From Pseudomonadaceae bacterium (lineage in GTDB: Bacteria > Pseudomonadota > Gammaproteobacteria > Pseudomonadales > Azotimanducaceae): a stretch of DNA of 64,000 nucleotides. The stretch spans positions 62,001 to 126,000 of the forward strand of contig JANSXA010000005.1 of the NCBI GenBank assembly GCA_024743175.1, read 5' to 3'. The position numbers and the translations under genes were made by a program. The notes under the pieces are model-generated. The model saw only the letters and a program-made list of their open reading frames with translations. It made no database searches and was not told the DNA's origin. This document shows, piece by piece, positions 27,348 to 35,983 of the stretch (positions are counted from its first letter, which is position 1; each line of letters starts with the position of its first letter).

Positions 27348-29798
27348 ATGGCGTCAACTACAGCCGGCATTAAGAGCAAACATAATCAGGCCCGGGCACT
27401 GGTTGCGCAAATGACCCTGCAGGAAAAAGCGAGCTTATGCTCGGGGAAAAACTTCTGGTTCCTGAAAGGTGTAGAGCGACTGGACCTGCCGTCTGTCATG
27501 GTCACCGATGGCCCGCATGGTTTACGCAAACAGAATCGCCAGGCTGATCACGTCGGTCTAAACAAGAGTGTCCCCGCAACCTGCTTCCCAACCGCATCTG
27601 CACTGGCGTCGTCCTGGGATCTGGACCTACTGGAGCGAGTTGGCGTAGCTCTGGGCGAGCAGTGTGTTGCTGAAGATGTTGCTGTGCTGCTCGGACCAGG
27701 GTTGAACATCAAGCGCCACCCGTTATGTGGTCGCAACTTCGAATATTTTTCTGAGGATCCCCTGCTCAGCGGCAGGCTTGCAGCAGCTATGGTGAACGGT
27801 GTGCAGTCTCAGGGTGTGGGCACCAGCATCAAACATTTTGCCGTTAACAATCAGGAACACGCGCGCATGTTCATCGACGCCATTGTTGATGAGCGTACAC
27901 TGAGGGAGATCTATCTGCGCGGCTTCGAAATTGCCGTGCGTGAGTCTCAACCCTGGACGGTGATGTGCGCCTACAACCGATTGAATGGCGAATACTGCAG
28001 CGAACACAACTGGCTATTGAACAAGGTACTCCGCGACGACTGGGGATTCGAAGGTCTTGTTGTCACTGATTGGGGTGCAACCAACGATCGTGTTAAAGGT
28101 GTAGGTTCGGGGCTGGATCTTGAGATGCCAGGCAGCGGCGGCGTTAACGACACGTTAGTACTCGAGGCTGTAAACAACGGCTATTTAACCGAGGCTGCAC
28201 TTGATCGCGCGGTGGAAAGAAACGTTGCGTTATCCTTGTTGGGGCAGGATGTGCAAAACAGCAATTTAGCCGCTGACCATACCACCCACCATCAACTTGC
28301 TCAGCAGGCCGCAGAACAGAGCGCTGTGTTATTGAAGAACGAAGACAAACTCCTGCCGCTAAGCTCATCGACAAGCGCGGCCATTATCGGTGCGTTTGCC
28401 AAGCGTCCGCGCTATCAGGGTACCGGCAGTTCCCAGGTGAACCCCACTCAGCTCGAAAACGCCTGGGATGCAATCAGTGCCATTATCCCTGCCGAACAGC
28501 TGCACTATGCCCCCGGCTACGATCCGAAAACGAGCGTCGACGATTATCGTCTTATAGACGATGCCGTGGCCTGCGCGCGTGAAGCCGACACCGTGATTGT
28601 TTTTGCGGGATTGCCAACCATATTCGAATCTGAAGGGTTCGATCGGTCGCATATGGATCTGCCCGGGCAGCACAATAAACTGATATCAGCTGTCTGCGCG
28701 GCTAACCCCAATACCGTCGTGGTGCTGTCAAACGGCTCACCTGTCAGAATACCCTGGATCAGAGAGCCTAAAGCCATTCTGGAAGCGTATCTGACCGGTC
28801 AGGCAGGTGGCAATGCGGTGGCCAACCTGCTGTTTGGTATCGCCAACCCCAGCGGTAAGCTGGCAGAAACTTTTGCACTTGCACAGTCGGATTTACCCGC
28901 TGACAAAAACTTCCCAGGAAAAAATCGTCAGGTGCAGTACCGCGAAGGTCCTTACATCGGCTATCGATATTTCGACAGTGCCGATAAACCGGTGCTGTTT
29001 CCTTTTGGGCATGGACTGAGCTACACCCAGTTCAGTTACGCGGAACCTCAGTCTTCCAGCGCAGTGTTTACCCAAGGTGAAACACTCTCTATCAGCGTAG
29101 ACATTACCAATACTGGCGAACACGCTGGCGCTGAAGTAGTGCAGCTTTACGTTAAAGCGCTGCGTTCAGCAGTCTACCGACCCAGCCATGAACTGAAAGT
29201 CTTTGCAAAAATCCATCTGGCAGCGGGAGCAACTGGCACCGTGACCTTGAGCCTGGATGATACAAGTTTCAGGTTCTTTGATCAGGGACATCGCAACTGG
29301 GTGGTCGAAGCCGGCGAATACGAACTGCAGATTGGCGCTTCCAGCCGCGACATACGACAGGTGCTCAGCCTTCAAGTGAACTCTGAACAACAGCCAAGCC
29401 AGATTGCAAAAGACATAGGCGACCCGTTAGCAGACAACGTTTTTAATGTCAGTGACTACACGTTTGCAAAGATGTTGAACAAACCTGTCCCCGACCCTGA
29501 ATCAAGCCGACCGTTTCACGACAACTCGTCACTTCAGGAAATAGGGGAAACCTGGCTGGGTGCCAGATTTAAAGAAAAAGTTGCCGCTGGCTTCAGAGCT
29601 AACATGGGTGGCAACAGCAAAGACGAGACCCTCAACAAAATGTTTGAGGAAATGGCCAACAACATGCCCATGCGTGGGCTTGTACTGTTCAGTGGCGGCA
29701 AGACAAGCATGGATGACATCAGACTGATGCTGGCACTGCTCAATCACCGCTACTTCGAAGCCTTTAAGCGCTGGTGGAAAATCCGCAAGGCAAACTAG
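27348..29798 (+). CDS. GH3 beta-glucosidase
   Basis: 816 aa. The N-terminal barrel has VTDGPHGLR (about 52-60), IKHFAVNNQEHARM and the nucleophile motif VVTDWGATND, with Asp241. A second alpha/beta domain (about 330-560) and a C-terminal fibronectin-III-like domain (GAEVVQLYVK) follow. The last about 130 residues, after the FnIII-like domain, are additional and unassigned. No signal peptide is visible, so a cytoplasmic enzyme acting on imported glycosides is likely. AAGGAA precedes the ATG. The stop overlaps that of rdgC by a few bases. Confidence 0.92.
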   Translation: MASTTAGIKSKHNQARALVAQMTLQEKASLCSGKNFWFLKGVERLDLPSVMVTDGPHGLRKQNRQADHVGLNKSVPATCFPTASALASSWDLDLLERVGVALGEQCVAEDVAVLLGPGLNIKRHPLCGRNFEYFSEDPLLSGRLAAAMVNGVQSQGVGTSIKHFAVNNQEHARMFIDAIVDERTLREIYLRGFEIAVRESQPWTVMCAYNRLNGEYCSEHNWLLNKVLRDDWGFEGLVVTDWGATNDRVKGVGSGLDLEMPGSGGVNDTLVLEAVNNGYLTEAALDRAVERNVALSLLGQDVQNSNLAADHTTHHQLAQQAAEQSAVLLKNEDKLLPLSSSTSAAIIGAFAKRPRYQGTGSSQVNPTQLENAWDAISAIIPAEQLHYAPGYDPKTSVDDYRLIDDAVACAREADTVIVFAGLPTIFESEGFDRSHMDLPGQHNKLISAVCAANPNTVVVLSNGSPVRIPWIREPKAILEAYLTGQAGGNAVANLLFGIANPSGKLAETFALAQSDLPADKNFPGKNRQVQYREGPYIGYRYFDSADKPVLFPFGHGLSYTQFSYAEPQSSSAVFTQGETLSISVDITNTGEHAGAEVVQLYVKALRSAVYRPSHELKVFAKIHLAAGATGTVTLSLDDTSFRFFDQGHRNWVVEAGEYELQIGASSRDIRQVLSLQVNSEQQPSQIAKDIGDPLADNVFNVSDYTFAKMLNKPVPDPESSRPFHDNSSLQEIGETWLGARFKEKVAAGFRANMGGNSKDETLNKMFEEMANNMPMRGLVLFSGGKTSMDDIRLMLALLNHRYFEAFKRWWKIRKAN

Positions 29799-30688
29799 TG
29801 CGCGTAGCCGCCTAAGTTTTTCTTCAGCGCACCGAGGAGCCGTGTGGTCAGCCCACAGAACAGCGTGAATTCCGCATCGTGGCGAGCCAGCGGATCTTCG
29901 TCATCAAGATCATCCAGCTCTTCAATACCTTCAAGGCGGATTTTTCTGACCACCAGCTCCTGATCCAACGTGCAGCGCAACAGACTGTCAAAAGCGATCC
30001 CCAGGCGGTCGATAGACAGGCCTGCTTTGACATGCGCACGGATGCTGCTGTCAGCCAGATCCATATCCAACCAGTTCACCGTAGACTTTGTATCACTTAA
30101 ATCTTTCATACGGCACTCGCGTCCAAGTGCAAACTGATCCGGGCCTGAGCCGAGAAAAATGTTGGTCATCAGCGTATGGCCAGGCTGTTTGTACTCCAGC
30201 GGCACCGCCTGCAGGCTACCCAGCGCACTGCGCAGGGAGTCCAACATGCGTTCTGCATTGGTCGCTGAGGGTGTGGCAACGGCAAGCATTTTATCGCTGC
30301 GAATATAAAACGCGGCAATTCGATCAGATTTCAACAACGCTTTCGGCAGCAGCTCGCCATAAACTTCCTCTTTCAGTTCCCGCTTTTCTTTGCGCGAGGG
30401 CTCTCGACCCGTACGACCGGTGAAACTGGCAACACGCTCAACCAACGCCTCCTTCACCGCTGCCTGAGGCAGCACCCTGCTCTGCAGTCGCAGCTGTAAA
30501 AGGTCTGCACCCGCGAGGCGACGTGCCAGCAGATCACCAGCATTCTCAACCGGTGGCTCAAACCCCATGCTGCGCTCGCTGAAGGCTGAGCAGGGTTTAA
30601 AGGCAGCGTTTTCTAACTGCGCAGACAATTCGTCTTCCGTTTCCGGCCAGTCGCTGTGTATTCGGTAAAAGCGCAGATTTTTGATCAT
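29795..30688 (-). CDS. rdgC: RdgC, recombination-associated nucleoid protein
   Basis: 297 aa from the ATG at 30688, which gives the canonical MIKNLRFYRI N-terminus; the open frame extends upstream without family resemblance. RdgC forms a ring around DNA and moderates RecA. Family stretches include PCSAFSERSMGFEPP, LLQLRLQSRVLP, and AVTLGRECRMKDLS-like FALGRECRMKDLS. Size matches E. coli RdgC (303 aa). The gene ends tail to tail with the GH3 gene and is divergent from a small membrane-protein gene. Confidence 0.96.
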   Translation of the reverse strand: MIKNLRFYRIHSDWPETEDELSAQLENAAFKPCSAFSERSMGFEPPVENAGDLLARRLAGADLLQLRLQSRVLPQAAVKEALVERVASFTGRTGREPSRKEKRELKEEVYGELLPKALLKSDRIAAFYIRSDKMLAVATPSATNAERMLDSLRSALGSLQAVPLEYKQPGHTLMTNIFLGSGPDQFALGRECRMKDLSDTKSTVNWLDMDLADSSIRAHVKAGLSIDRLGIAFDSLLRCTLDQELVVRKIRLEGIEELDDLDDEDPLARHDAEFTLFCGLTTRLLGALKKNLGGYAH

Positions 30689-30752
30689 AACGTCCTTGTT
30701 TTGGTGGCGTGCGGGGGGCGCGGATTGTAACGTTAGGCTCGGAGGTATCTCA

Positions 30753-31139
30753 ATGACCAAGAACATAATCGCAGTAATCGCAGCGCCGTTAATCTGGGGA
30801 CTGATCATGCTGCCGGGCAATCAGATTATTTTTCAGTTTTTTCCAGAGGCACTGGAAGGCCAACTGTCCAGCGCCTACCTGTTCAGCGCACTGATTGCAT
30901 CGTTTTTCTACAGCGCCATCGCGGGTGCAGGCGCCGCAGCAATTGCCAGAACTGACTTTGAGCAGATAGGCATCGCCGCTGGTATTGCCGTACTGGCAGT
31001 CGGCGCTCTGGTGCAATGGTCCTACTGGGACCTGTTCCCCCAGTGGTACCACCTGGCCTTCCTGTTCTGGCTGATACCGCTGTGTATGGTCGGCGCAAAC
31101 GTGGTGCGAAGCCGCCGGTTGGCCAAATTGAGCGAGTAA
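30753..31139 (+). CDS. small four-span membrane protein
   Basis: 128 aa from the ATG at 30753, fixed by GGAGG 7 bases upstream. Four hydrophobic segments with short loops, ending in a basic tail RSRRLAKLSE. No family recognised. Divergent from rdgC across about 64 bases. It looks like a real gene of unknown function. Confidence 0.65.
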   Translation: MTKNIIAVIAAPLIWGLIMLPGNQIIFQFFPEALEGQLSSAYLFSALIASFFYSAIAGAGAAAIARTDFEQIGIAAGIAVLAVGALVQWSYWDLFPQWYHLAFLFWLIPLCMVGANVVRSRRLAKLSE

Positions 31140-31156
31140 CGCGCGTTTATTACTTC

Positions 31157-31180
31157 TATTTGCCCTTTTTCGGGTAAATA
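31157..31180. terminator. possible hairpin terminator
   Basis: A 9-bp stem TATTTGCCC / GGGTAAATA (one G-T pair) with a 6-base T-rich loop lies 17 bases after the stop of the small membrane-protein gene. It is not followed by a clear T-run, so it may instead be a weak terminator or an RNA-stabilising hairpin. Confidence 0.3.
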
Positions 31181-31217
31181 ATTCGTATTAATTCGACTCT
31201 ATGGCTATATTTTGGCC

Positions 31218-31490
31218 ATGGAGCCCGAACTCGACAAAACCTTTCTCGAATACCTGTGCAGTACTACGGGTTTGCCGAGGCCAGTGTGCGCGCGTCTGGC
31301 ACTGGACGTATTAAATGAATACAGCGAGACCCTTGATGGCTTTGTCAAAAGGCGACATACAGACCTGAAAGCCACCACCGACCTCAAAAACGAACAGATC
31401 TACGAGCAGATAGCTGCCGATATCCCAACGCGTCGTTTTGCAGTCAACAAACTGAGCACGCGGCAGATACGCCGCCTTATTTACGGCTAA
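31218..31490 (+). CDS. 90-aa basic helical protein upstream of glmS
   Basis: 90 aa from ATG 31218; a TTG six bases earlier is also in frame. It is helical, contains LCSTTGLPRPVCARLALDVL and a very basic C-terminus (STRQIRRLIYG). No membrane span or signal. It ends 21 bases before glmS and is likely co-transcribed. The basic tail could bind nucleic acid, but that is speculation; I do not recognise the family. Confidence 0.6.
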   Translation: MEPELDKTFLEYLCSTTGLPRPVCARLALDVLNEYSETLDGFVKRRHTDLKATTDLKNEQIYEQIAADIPTRRFAVNKLSTRQIRRLIYG

Positions 31491-31511
31491 CCCCGAACCG
31501 GAGAGATCACT

Positions 31512-33335
31512 ATGTGCGGCATTGTTGGATATGTTGGCAGCAGACACGCCATGCCTGTGTTACTTGAAGGACTTGGCCGGCTTGAATATCGGGGCTACGA
31601 CTCAGCCGGCATTGCCCTGCAACGAAAGGGCAAGTTCGACCTGTTTAAAAAAGCCGGGCGCCTTGATGTCTTGCGCGGCACCCTGCCCAAACGCAACGCG
31701 GCCACCTGTGGCATAGGCCACACGCGTTGGGCTACCCACGGCGAACCCAGTGATCTGAACGCTCACCCCCACGTCGAGAGCTCTGGTGCGATAACCATCG
31801 TGCACAATGGCATCGTTGAAAATGCCGGTGCATTGCGCGACTTCCTGCGCGAGCGCGGACATACATTTGCCTCAGAAACAGACACCGAAGTTCTGGCCGC
31901 CCTCATCGCAGAAGAGTTTCTACTGGATACAGATCTAACCGCCTCTATCCGTCGCGCAGTGAGCCGTGTTGCGGGCACTTATGGCATTGTTGTGATGCAC
32001 AAAGATGTGCCTGGCCTGATGGTCGCTGCACGCAACGGCAGCCCGGTTGTTGTTGGCATAGGTGAAAATGAAATGTTTGTCGCGTCTGATATTGCCGCAA
32101 TTGCACCTTTTACCCGCCAGATTATCTATCTGGAAGACGGGGAAATTGCCACGCTATCAGCGAAACATCACGAAATTCAGGACTTCCAGGCCACTATAAC
32201 AAATCGCCCGACGTCCACCATCGATGTTGACACAACCCTTGCATCAAAAGGTGATCACGAGCACTTCACGCTGAAGGAAATTATCGAACAGCCCGATGCA
32301 ATCCGGCGCACTCTGAGCGGACGTCTTGATGAACGGTTCAAAACAGCGCATTTCGGCGGCCTCAATCTGGATGCTAAAGACCTGATGGCGTTCAAGCGGA
32401 TTAAAATTCTCGGCTGTGGTAGCGCCTACATTTCCGGCTCTATCGGGGCCAGCATGATCGAACGGCTCGCACGCATCCCTACCGATGCAGAATCTGCGGC
32501 AGAATTCCGCTATCGCAACCCGATCATCGACCCTCAGACCCTATACCTGGCCGTTAGTCAGTCCGGAGAAACCTACGATACCCTCACAGCTGTCCAGGAG
32601 ATCCAGCGCAAAGGTGGCACCGTCCTTGGCATTGTTAACGTTGTCGGCTCCAGTATTGCCCGCCAGTGCGGTGCGGGTATGTACCTGCATGCGGGGCCGG
32701 AAATAGCTGTTGTGTCGACCAAAACGTTTGCCTGCACACTGTGCGCATTTGCGCTATTAGCGTTGTACATTGGCCGCATGCGCGATGTTTCACCTGCCGA
32801 AGGTGCAGAAGTTATCCGCGCGCTTAACGAATTACCCCAGCAGATTCAGAACCTTGTCGAGCGCAGTGACGAGTTCAAACAGATTGCGGAAAAATACGCC
32901 CAATACCAACGCGCCTACTTCATCGGCCGGTGTGAAGGGTTTGGTCTTGCCAGAGAGGGCGCACTGAAACTTAAAGAAGTTTCTTATATTCACGCAGAAG
33001 CTTATCCGGCTTCTGAGCTGAAACACGGACCTCTGGCATTGATCGATGAACAAACCCCAACGTTTGCCATCGTCCCGGATGACGACCTGCTGGCGAAAAA
33101 TTTATCGACGCTGGCCGAGATTAAAACCCGAAAGGGGCCGGTTGTGGCTATGGGACAATCCGAAGTGCTGGCAACACAGGTTGATGACTACATCCAGGTG
33201 CCGGGCAGCCACCCGTTAACAGACCCTATCCTGTTGCTGATACCCCTTCAGTTCATTGCCTACTACACGGCGCTGGCACGGGGCTGTGATGTGGATCAGC
33301 CAAGAAATCTGGCGAAAAGCGTGACGGTAGAGTAA
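31512..33335 (+). CDS. glmS: glutamine-fructose-6-phosphate aminotransferase (isomerizing)
   Basis: 607 aa. It makes glucosamine-6-phosphate from fructose-6-phosphate and glutamine, the entry to UDP-GlcNAc, peptidoglycan and LPS. The N-terminal glutaminase begins MCGIVGYVG with the catalytic Cys2; THGEPSDLNAHPH and RGYDSAGIAL follow. Two SIS domains (about 285-600) hold LGCGSAYISG and SQSGETYDTL; the C-terminus ends LAKSVTVE as usual. GGAGAG precedes the ATG. No ribozyme-like leader is apparent in the 21-base gap. Confidence 0.98.
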   Translation: MCGIVGYVGSRHAMPVLLEGLGRLEYRGYDSAGIALQRKGKFDLFKKAGRLDVLRGTLPKRNAATCGIGHTRWATHGEPSDLNAHPHVESSGAITIVHNGIVENAGALRDFLRERGHTFASETDTEVLAALIAEEFLLDTDLTASIRRAVSRVAGTYGIVVMHKDVPGLMVAARNGSPVVVGIGENEMFVASDIAAIAPFTRQIIYLEDGEIATLSAKHHEIQDFQATITNRPTSTIDVDTTLASKGDHEHFTLKEIIEQPDAIRRTLSGRLDERFKTAHFGGLNLDAKDLMAFKRIKILGCGSAYISGSIGASMIERLARIPTDAESAAEFRYRNPIIDPQTLYLAVSQSGETYDTLTAVQEIQRKGGTVLGIVNVVGSSIARQCGAGMYLHAGPEIAVVSTKTFACTLCAFALLALYIGRMRDVSPAEGAEVIRALNELPQQIQNLVERSDEFKQIAEKYAQYQRAYFIGRCEGFGLAREGALKLKEVSYIHAEAYPASELKHGPLALIDEQTPTFAIVPDDDLLAKNLSTLAEIKTRKGPVVAMGQSEVLATQVDDYIQVPGSHPLTDPILLLIPLQFIAYYTALARGCDVDQPRNLAKSVTVE

Positions 33336-33588
33336 ATCGGACCGACTGAGCACTTGTTGTACTGTGTTAAAACTTGTCCCAATAGATCCCTGTCTCGTAG
33401 AACGTCGATGAAGCAGTGCAGACTTACAAAAAGTCAGAATTCGCCGGCTTAGGGGTTATTTGGAAGCATTGGCTAATCGAAGAAAGCGGACCTAGTAGTC
33501 ACTGATTCATGTGGTCGAAAAGCGGAAGTTTCGGCCAAAAAGAGTCGATCGTTGATTCCCGTTTTAGGCTGACAAGTTAAAGAGTTCG
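33336..33588. other. 253-base gap after glmS without a gene
   Basis: No open frame of substance, no strong hairpin and no T-run. The sequence includes AAAGCGGAAGTTTCGGCC and AAGAAAGCGGACC, fragments of a kind I associate with decayed intergenic stretches in proteobacterial genomes. It begins a low-density stretch extending to about 35,450. Confidence 0.4.
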
Positions 33589-34215
33589 ATGATTGGGGTT
33601 GCTACAATGCCAAGCACTACTTCAAACGTGAAAATCCAAAGTTTGTCCAAATTCGAATTCATTATGTCCATCGTCTCGGTTGTGCTCGCCGTAGCCGCAA
33701 CTGAGTTTCTTTCGGGATGGGGAAAGTACATTCGATCTCAGCAACGTGTACAAATCTATCCGCTTTATCTTGGATGGTCTGTGGCGCTTTTGGGTTCTGC
33801 CCTGATTCACTGGTCGGGCATGTGGGCATACGCGAACTTGGAATTCAACAGCCTCCGCCAATTGATCGCCATTGTTACGCCCGGACTGGTATTGGCCTTT
33901 TCAGTTCATCTAATCGTTCCGGAGCAGAACTCACAACTTTCGTTACGAGAGCAATACGCCCGTAACGCGCCGAGAGCATTTCCTGTTTTTGGTCTGTTTT
34001 TGGCTATGAGCCCTCTTTCAGACCTGTATCTGGTAGGCTCGAACAACTCCTTCATAAGCTATGGTATGGCCACCTTTGCAATCTTGTCAGCTATTGTGGC
34101 AGCTAAGGTCAAGTCCCCTAAGTTGGACGCAATACTACTGGGTCTCTTGAGCTGCTACATCGTTTGGGCGCTCGGGTTCGATGCTTCTGGAGATGCCTGG
34201 TTTACGAAGCCATGA
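33589..34215 (+). CDS. multi-pass membrane protein, possibly horizontally acquired
   Basis: 208 aa from ATG 33589; an ATG at 33607 is an alternative start. Five or six membrane segments, beginning FIMSIVSVVLAVAATEFLSG, and ending soluble. Base composition is visibly more AT-rich and codon choice looser than in neighbouring genes, suggesting recent arrival. No family recognised. It stands alone, flanked by remnants and gaps. Confidence 0.6.
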   Translation: MIGVATMPSTTSNVKIQSLSKFEFIMSIVSVVLAVAATEFLSGWGKYIRSQQRVQIYPLYLGWSVALLGSALIHWSGMWAYANLEFNSLRQLIAIVTPGLVLAFSVHLIVPEQNSQLSLREQYARNAPRAFPVFGLFLAMSPLSDLYLVGSNNSFISYGMATFAILSAIVAAKVKSPKLDAILLGLLSCYIVWALGFDASGDAWFTKP

Positions 34216-34436
34216 AGAAATACTCGCTGTTCAGGAGCATAACAGCCGTAAGTGAGGTGTCTGCATACGTAACTTTTTAGAATAGTAGGCCAAATCCAAC
34301 GTCAGCAATGGCTCGTTCGCGTAGATTTTACCTGCCTACTGCATAACAACCGCTTGCTCATGATGGTGCTGTCATTCGAAACAGCATTTACAGCGGGCTG
34401 ACCACGCATGCTGTCGGCCAGGAAGAGCGGCTCAGA
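34216..34436. other. 221-base gap without a gene
   Basis: No coding frame with sensible composition. TCGGCCAGGAAGAGCGG near 34,415 resembles the repeat-like debris also seen after glmS. GCATAACAACCGC near 34,342 recalls an integron site half but has no matching partner. Confidence 0.35.
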
Positions 34437-34682
34437 TTAGGAAGCCAGCGATTTGTCTGTTCCCAGTTGTCCGAGTGAAGGGCATCGAAAGAGGATTGCC
34501 CCGACAAGAGTTATGAGGCTGCCACTCAACAGGCCGAAAACAAACATCTTGAAAACTATACCAGTCAGCAATGCGGGGCTTTGGAACGCAATGACGATCA
34601 TCGACACGAACAGAAAAATACCGATCGACATGATTGCTAACGCCAACATTCGAATGTGCGCGAGTTTCATTGGTGCAAACAT
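34437..34682 (-). CDS. small two-span membrane protein
   Basis: 81 aa if started at the ATG at 34682 (another ATG at 34670). Two hydrophobic segments (MLALAIMSIGIFLFVSMIVI and FGLLSGSLITLVGAILF). The open frame runs back to 34886, but that extra part is basic, low in structure and looks non-coding, so I chose the inner start. No family recognised. Confidence 0.45.
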   Translation of the reverse strand: MFAPMKLAHIRMLALAIMSIGIFLFVSMIVIAFQSPALLTGIVFKMFVFGLLSGSLITLVGAILFRCPSLGQLGTDKSLAS

Positions 34683-34952
34683 ACGCGGCTCGTTGTTGCT
34701 TTCAGGAGCTTCAATATGCACTGTTTTAGCAAAATTTCCAACGCCCCTAAGTGAACGCAACGAATCGTTAGCAACGCTTTTGTTCACTCCCGCCCGACTG
34801 ACTGCTCTACCATGGCGAAGCTGTCGCTCGGCTGGCTCAAATCGGGGCGACGAAACTGAGTGCTTCCGGCCAGAAGCGAAAGCCAACCGATTTGCACAAT
34901 TGGGGTATCAAGATTGTTCTCAAACGTCCAGAGTCGTTTAATAGCGCTCGTA

Positions 34953-35135
34953 TCACTGGCCTTCGCTCGTAAGGTCTTGAGCCAACATCATCGCATTCCT
35001 GTCCGGGTCGTAGAACGTAGCGGTGCTGACCATACCCTCAATCACCTCGGTATCACCGTCAAACTCAACACCAGCCGATTCAAGGTCCTTCCGAGCGACG
35101 GTGATGTCCTGGACACCAAACACCGGGATGAGGAG
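34953..35135 (-). pseudogene. C-terminal remnant of a VOC (glyoxalase-like) protein
   Basis: Only the last about 60 residues of a VOC domain remain: FGVQDITVARKDLESAGVEF, ending TATFYDPDRNAMMLAQDL, which matches the second half of such proteins (complete examples are about 120-130 aa). The frame continues upstream to 35225, but those residues show no VOC character. The N-terminal half with the first metal ligand is missing, so the gene is broken. Confidence 0.55.
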
Positions 35136-35169
35136 GCCACGGCAATCCTGGCCACGGTTCGTCTTCGTT

Positions 35170-35439
35170 CTATAGCATCTCCGATAATATTCGTGTTCGT
35201 ACCTTGCGGCATGGAGCAATGGCAAGAACTTCTTTAACGCTGAAAAGATTGGTTAATAGATCAGCGTTAAATGCGATTTCTGCACTCTTCAGGTCCGCCC
35301 GCTGCTGACCATCACGCATCCACTGCTCAGCCATCAGCGCCAACAGGACACCGACAACTACGATCACGAAATCCAGCGAGACTGCGAGCCAGTTTTGTTC
35401 TTTGACGTGCTTTGTAATGCGTCGCAGCAGCATCCTCAT
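35170..35439 (-). pseudogene. N-terminal remnant of a DUF6090-like membrane protein
   Basis: 89 aa: a basic start (RMLLRRITKHVKEQNWLAV), one membrane span (LDFVIVVVGVLLALMAEQW) and the start of a soluble domain, then a stop. Relatives I recall with this start are about 200-260 aa, so most of the protein is missing. It ends where the VOC remnant region begins, as if two genes had been joined by a deletion. The upstream sequence AAAGGG gives a plausible ribosome site, so a short product may still be made. Confidence 0.5.
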
Positions 35440-35451
35440 CCCTTTGTGATC

Positions 35452-35829
35452 TCAGCGACGAGCATCCCTGGTGCTCCACCAGATCAGGAAAAGCAGAATG
35501 ACCTGCACCACCAGTCTGATGGACAGAAACGCAGGTTCAACCTCTGGAAACAATTGTGGGTTCAGCCACATATGTATATTTGCTGGTGTCACTGCCAGTG
35601 TCAGCGCTATAAGCAGATTACCGGCCAGCTGCCTGGTGGCTGGCAACAGTAACATCGCTGCAAACAGAACTTCCAACGCACCACTGAGATAGACCATACC
35701 CAGATGCCACGGCACGTAGGGTGGCATGATGGCGACAAAAAAATCCGGATTTGTAAAGTGGCTGATGCCACCAAACATGAACCAGACAAAAACGATGGCC
35801 AGGGCTGCATAGCTTGCAAATTTTTTCAT
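35452..35829 (-). CDS. DoxX-like membrane protein
   Basis: 125 aa from the ATG at 35829, with AGGATC upstream; the longer frame to 35952 would swallow the promoter and operator. Four membrane spans; GGISHFTNPDFFVAIMPPYVP and YLSGALEVLFAAMLLLP are typical of the DoxX/DoxD group. Function in this group is mostly unclear. It is divergent from the GST-like gene, and the shared gap carries the TAATG-N5-CATTA palindrome, so both may be controlled together. Confidence 0.7.
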   Translation of the reverse strand: MKKFASYAALAIVFVWFMFGGISHFTNPDFFVAIMPPYVPWHLGMVYLSGALEVLFAAMLLLPATRQLAGNLLIALTLAVTPANIHMWLNPQLFPEVEPAFLSIRLVVQVILLFLIWWSTRDARR

Positions 35830-35937
35830 AGCTGATCCTAGCGGTCGCGGTGATGCACGATCGAGCCGAATTTGGAGCGGGAAGCTTACCAGAACGATCA
35901 CTGGCATTCTCTGATTTACAACCAACAACGCACGTAT

Positions 35938-35956
35938 AATAATGTTTTTCATTATT
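35938..35956. promoter_or_regulatory. inverted-repeat operator, copy 1 (AATAATG-N5-CATTATT)
   Basis: A perfect 7-bp inverted repeat around TTTTT in the gap between the DoxX-like and GST-like genes. A -10-like TATAAT (35935-35940) overlaps its left edge on the + strand, with a weak -35 (CTGATT) about 18 bases upstream. The core TAATG-N5-CATTA recurs at 41744 and 46970. Size and symmetry fit a dimeric TetR-type repressor; the regulator is inferred. Confidence 0.6.
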
Positions 35957-35983
35957 TAAATGGTCGCCTATCGGAACAGAACT

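Noticed and set aside
34330-34440. Integron attC-like site (GCATAACAACCGC).
   Set aside because: No matching inverse core site or gene-cassette array is visible, and no integrase gene is present.
34683-34886. N-terminal extension of the small two-span membrane protein.
   Set aside because: The extra 68 residues are basic and repetitive without structure, and the two inner ATGs fit a normal small membrane protein better.
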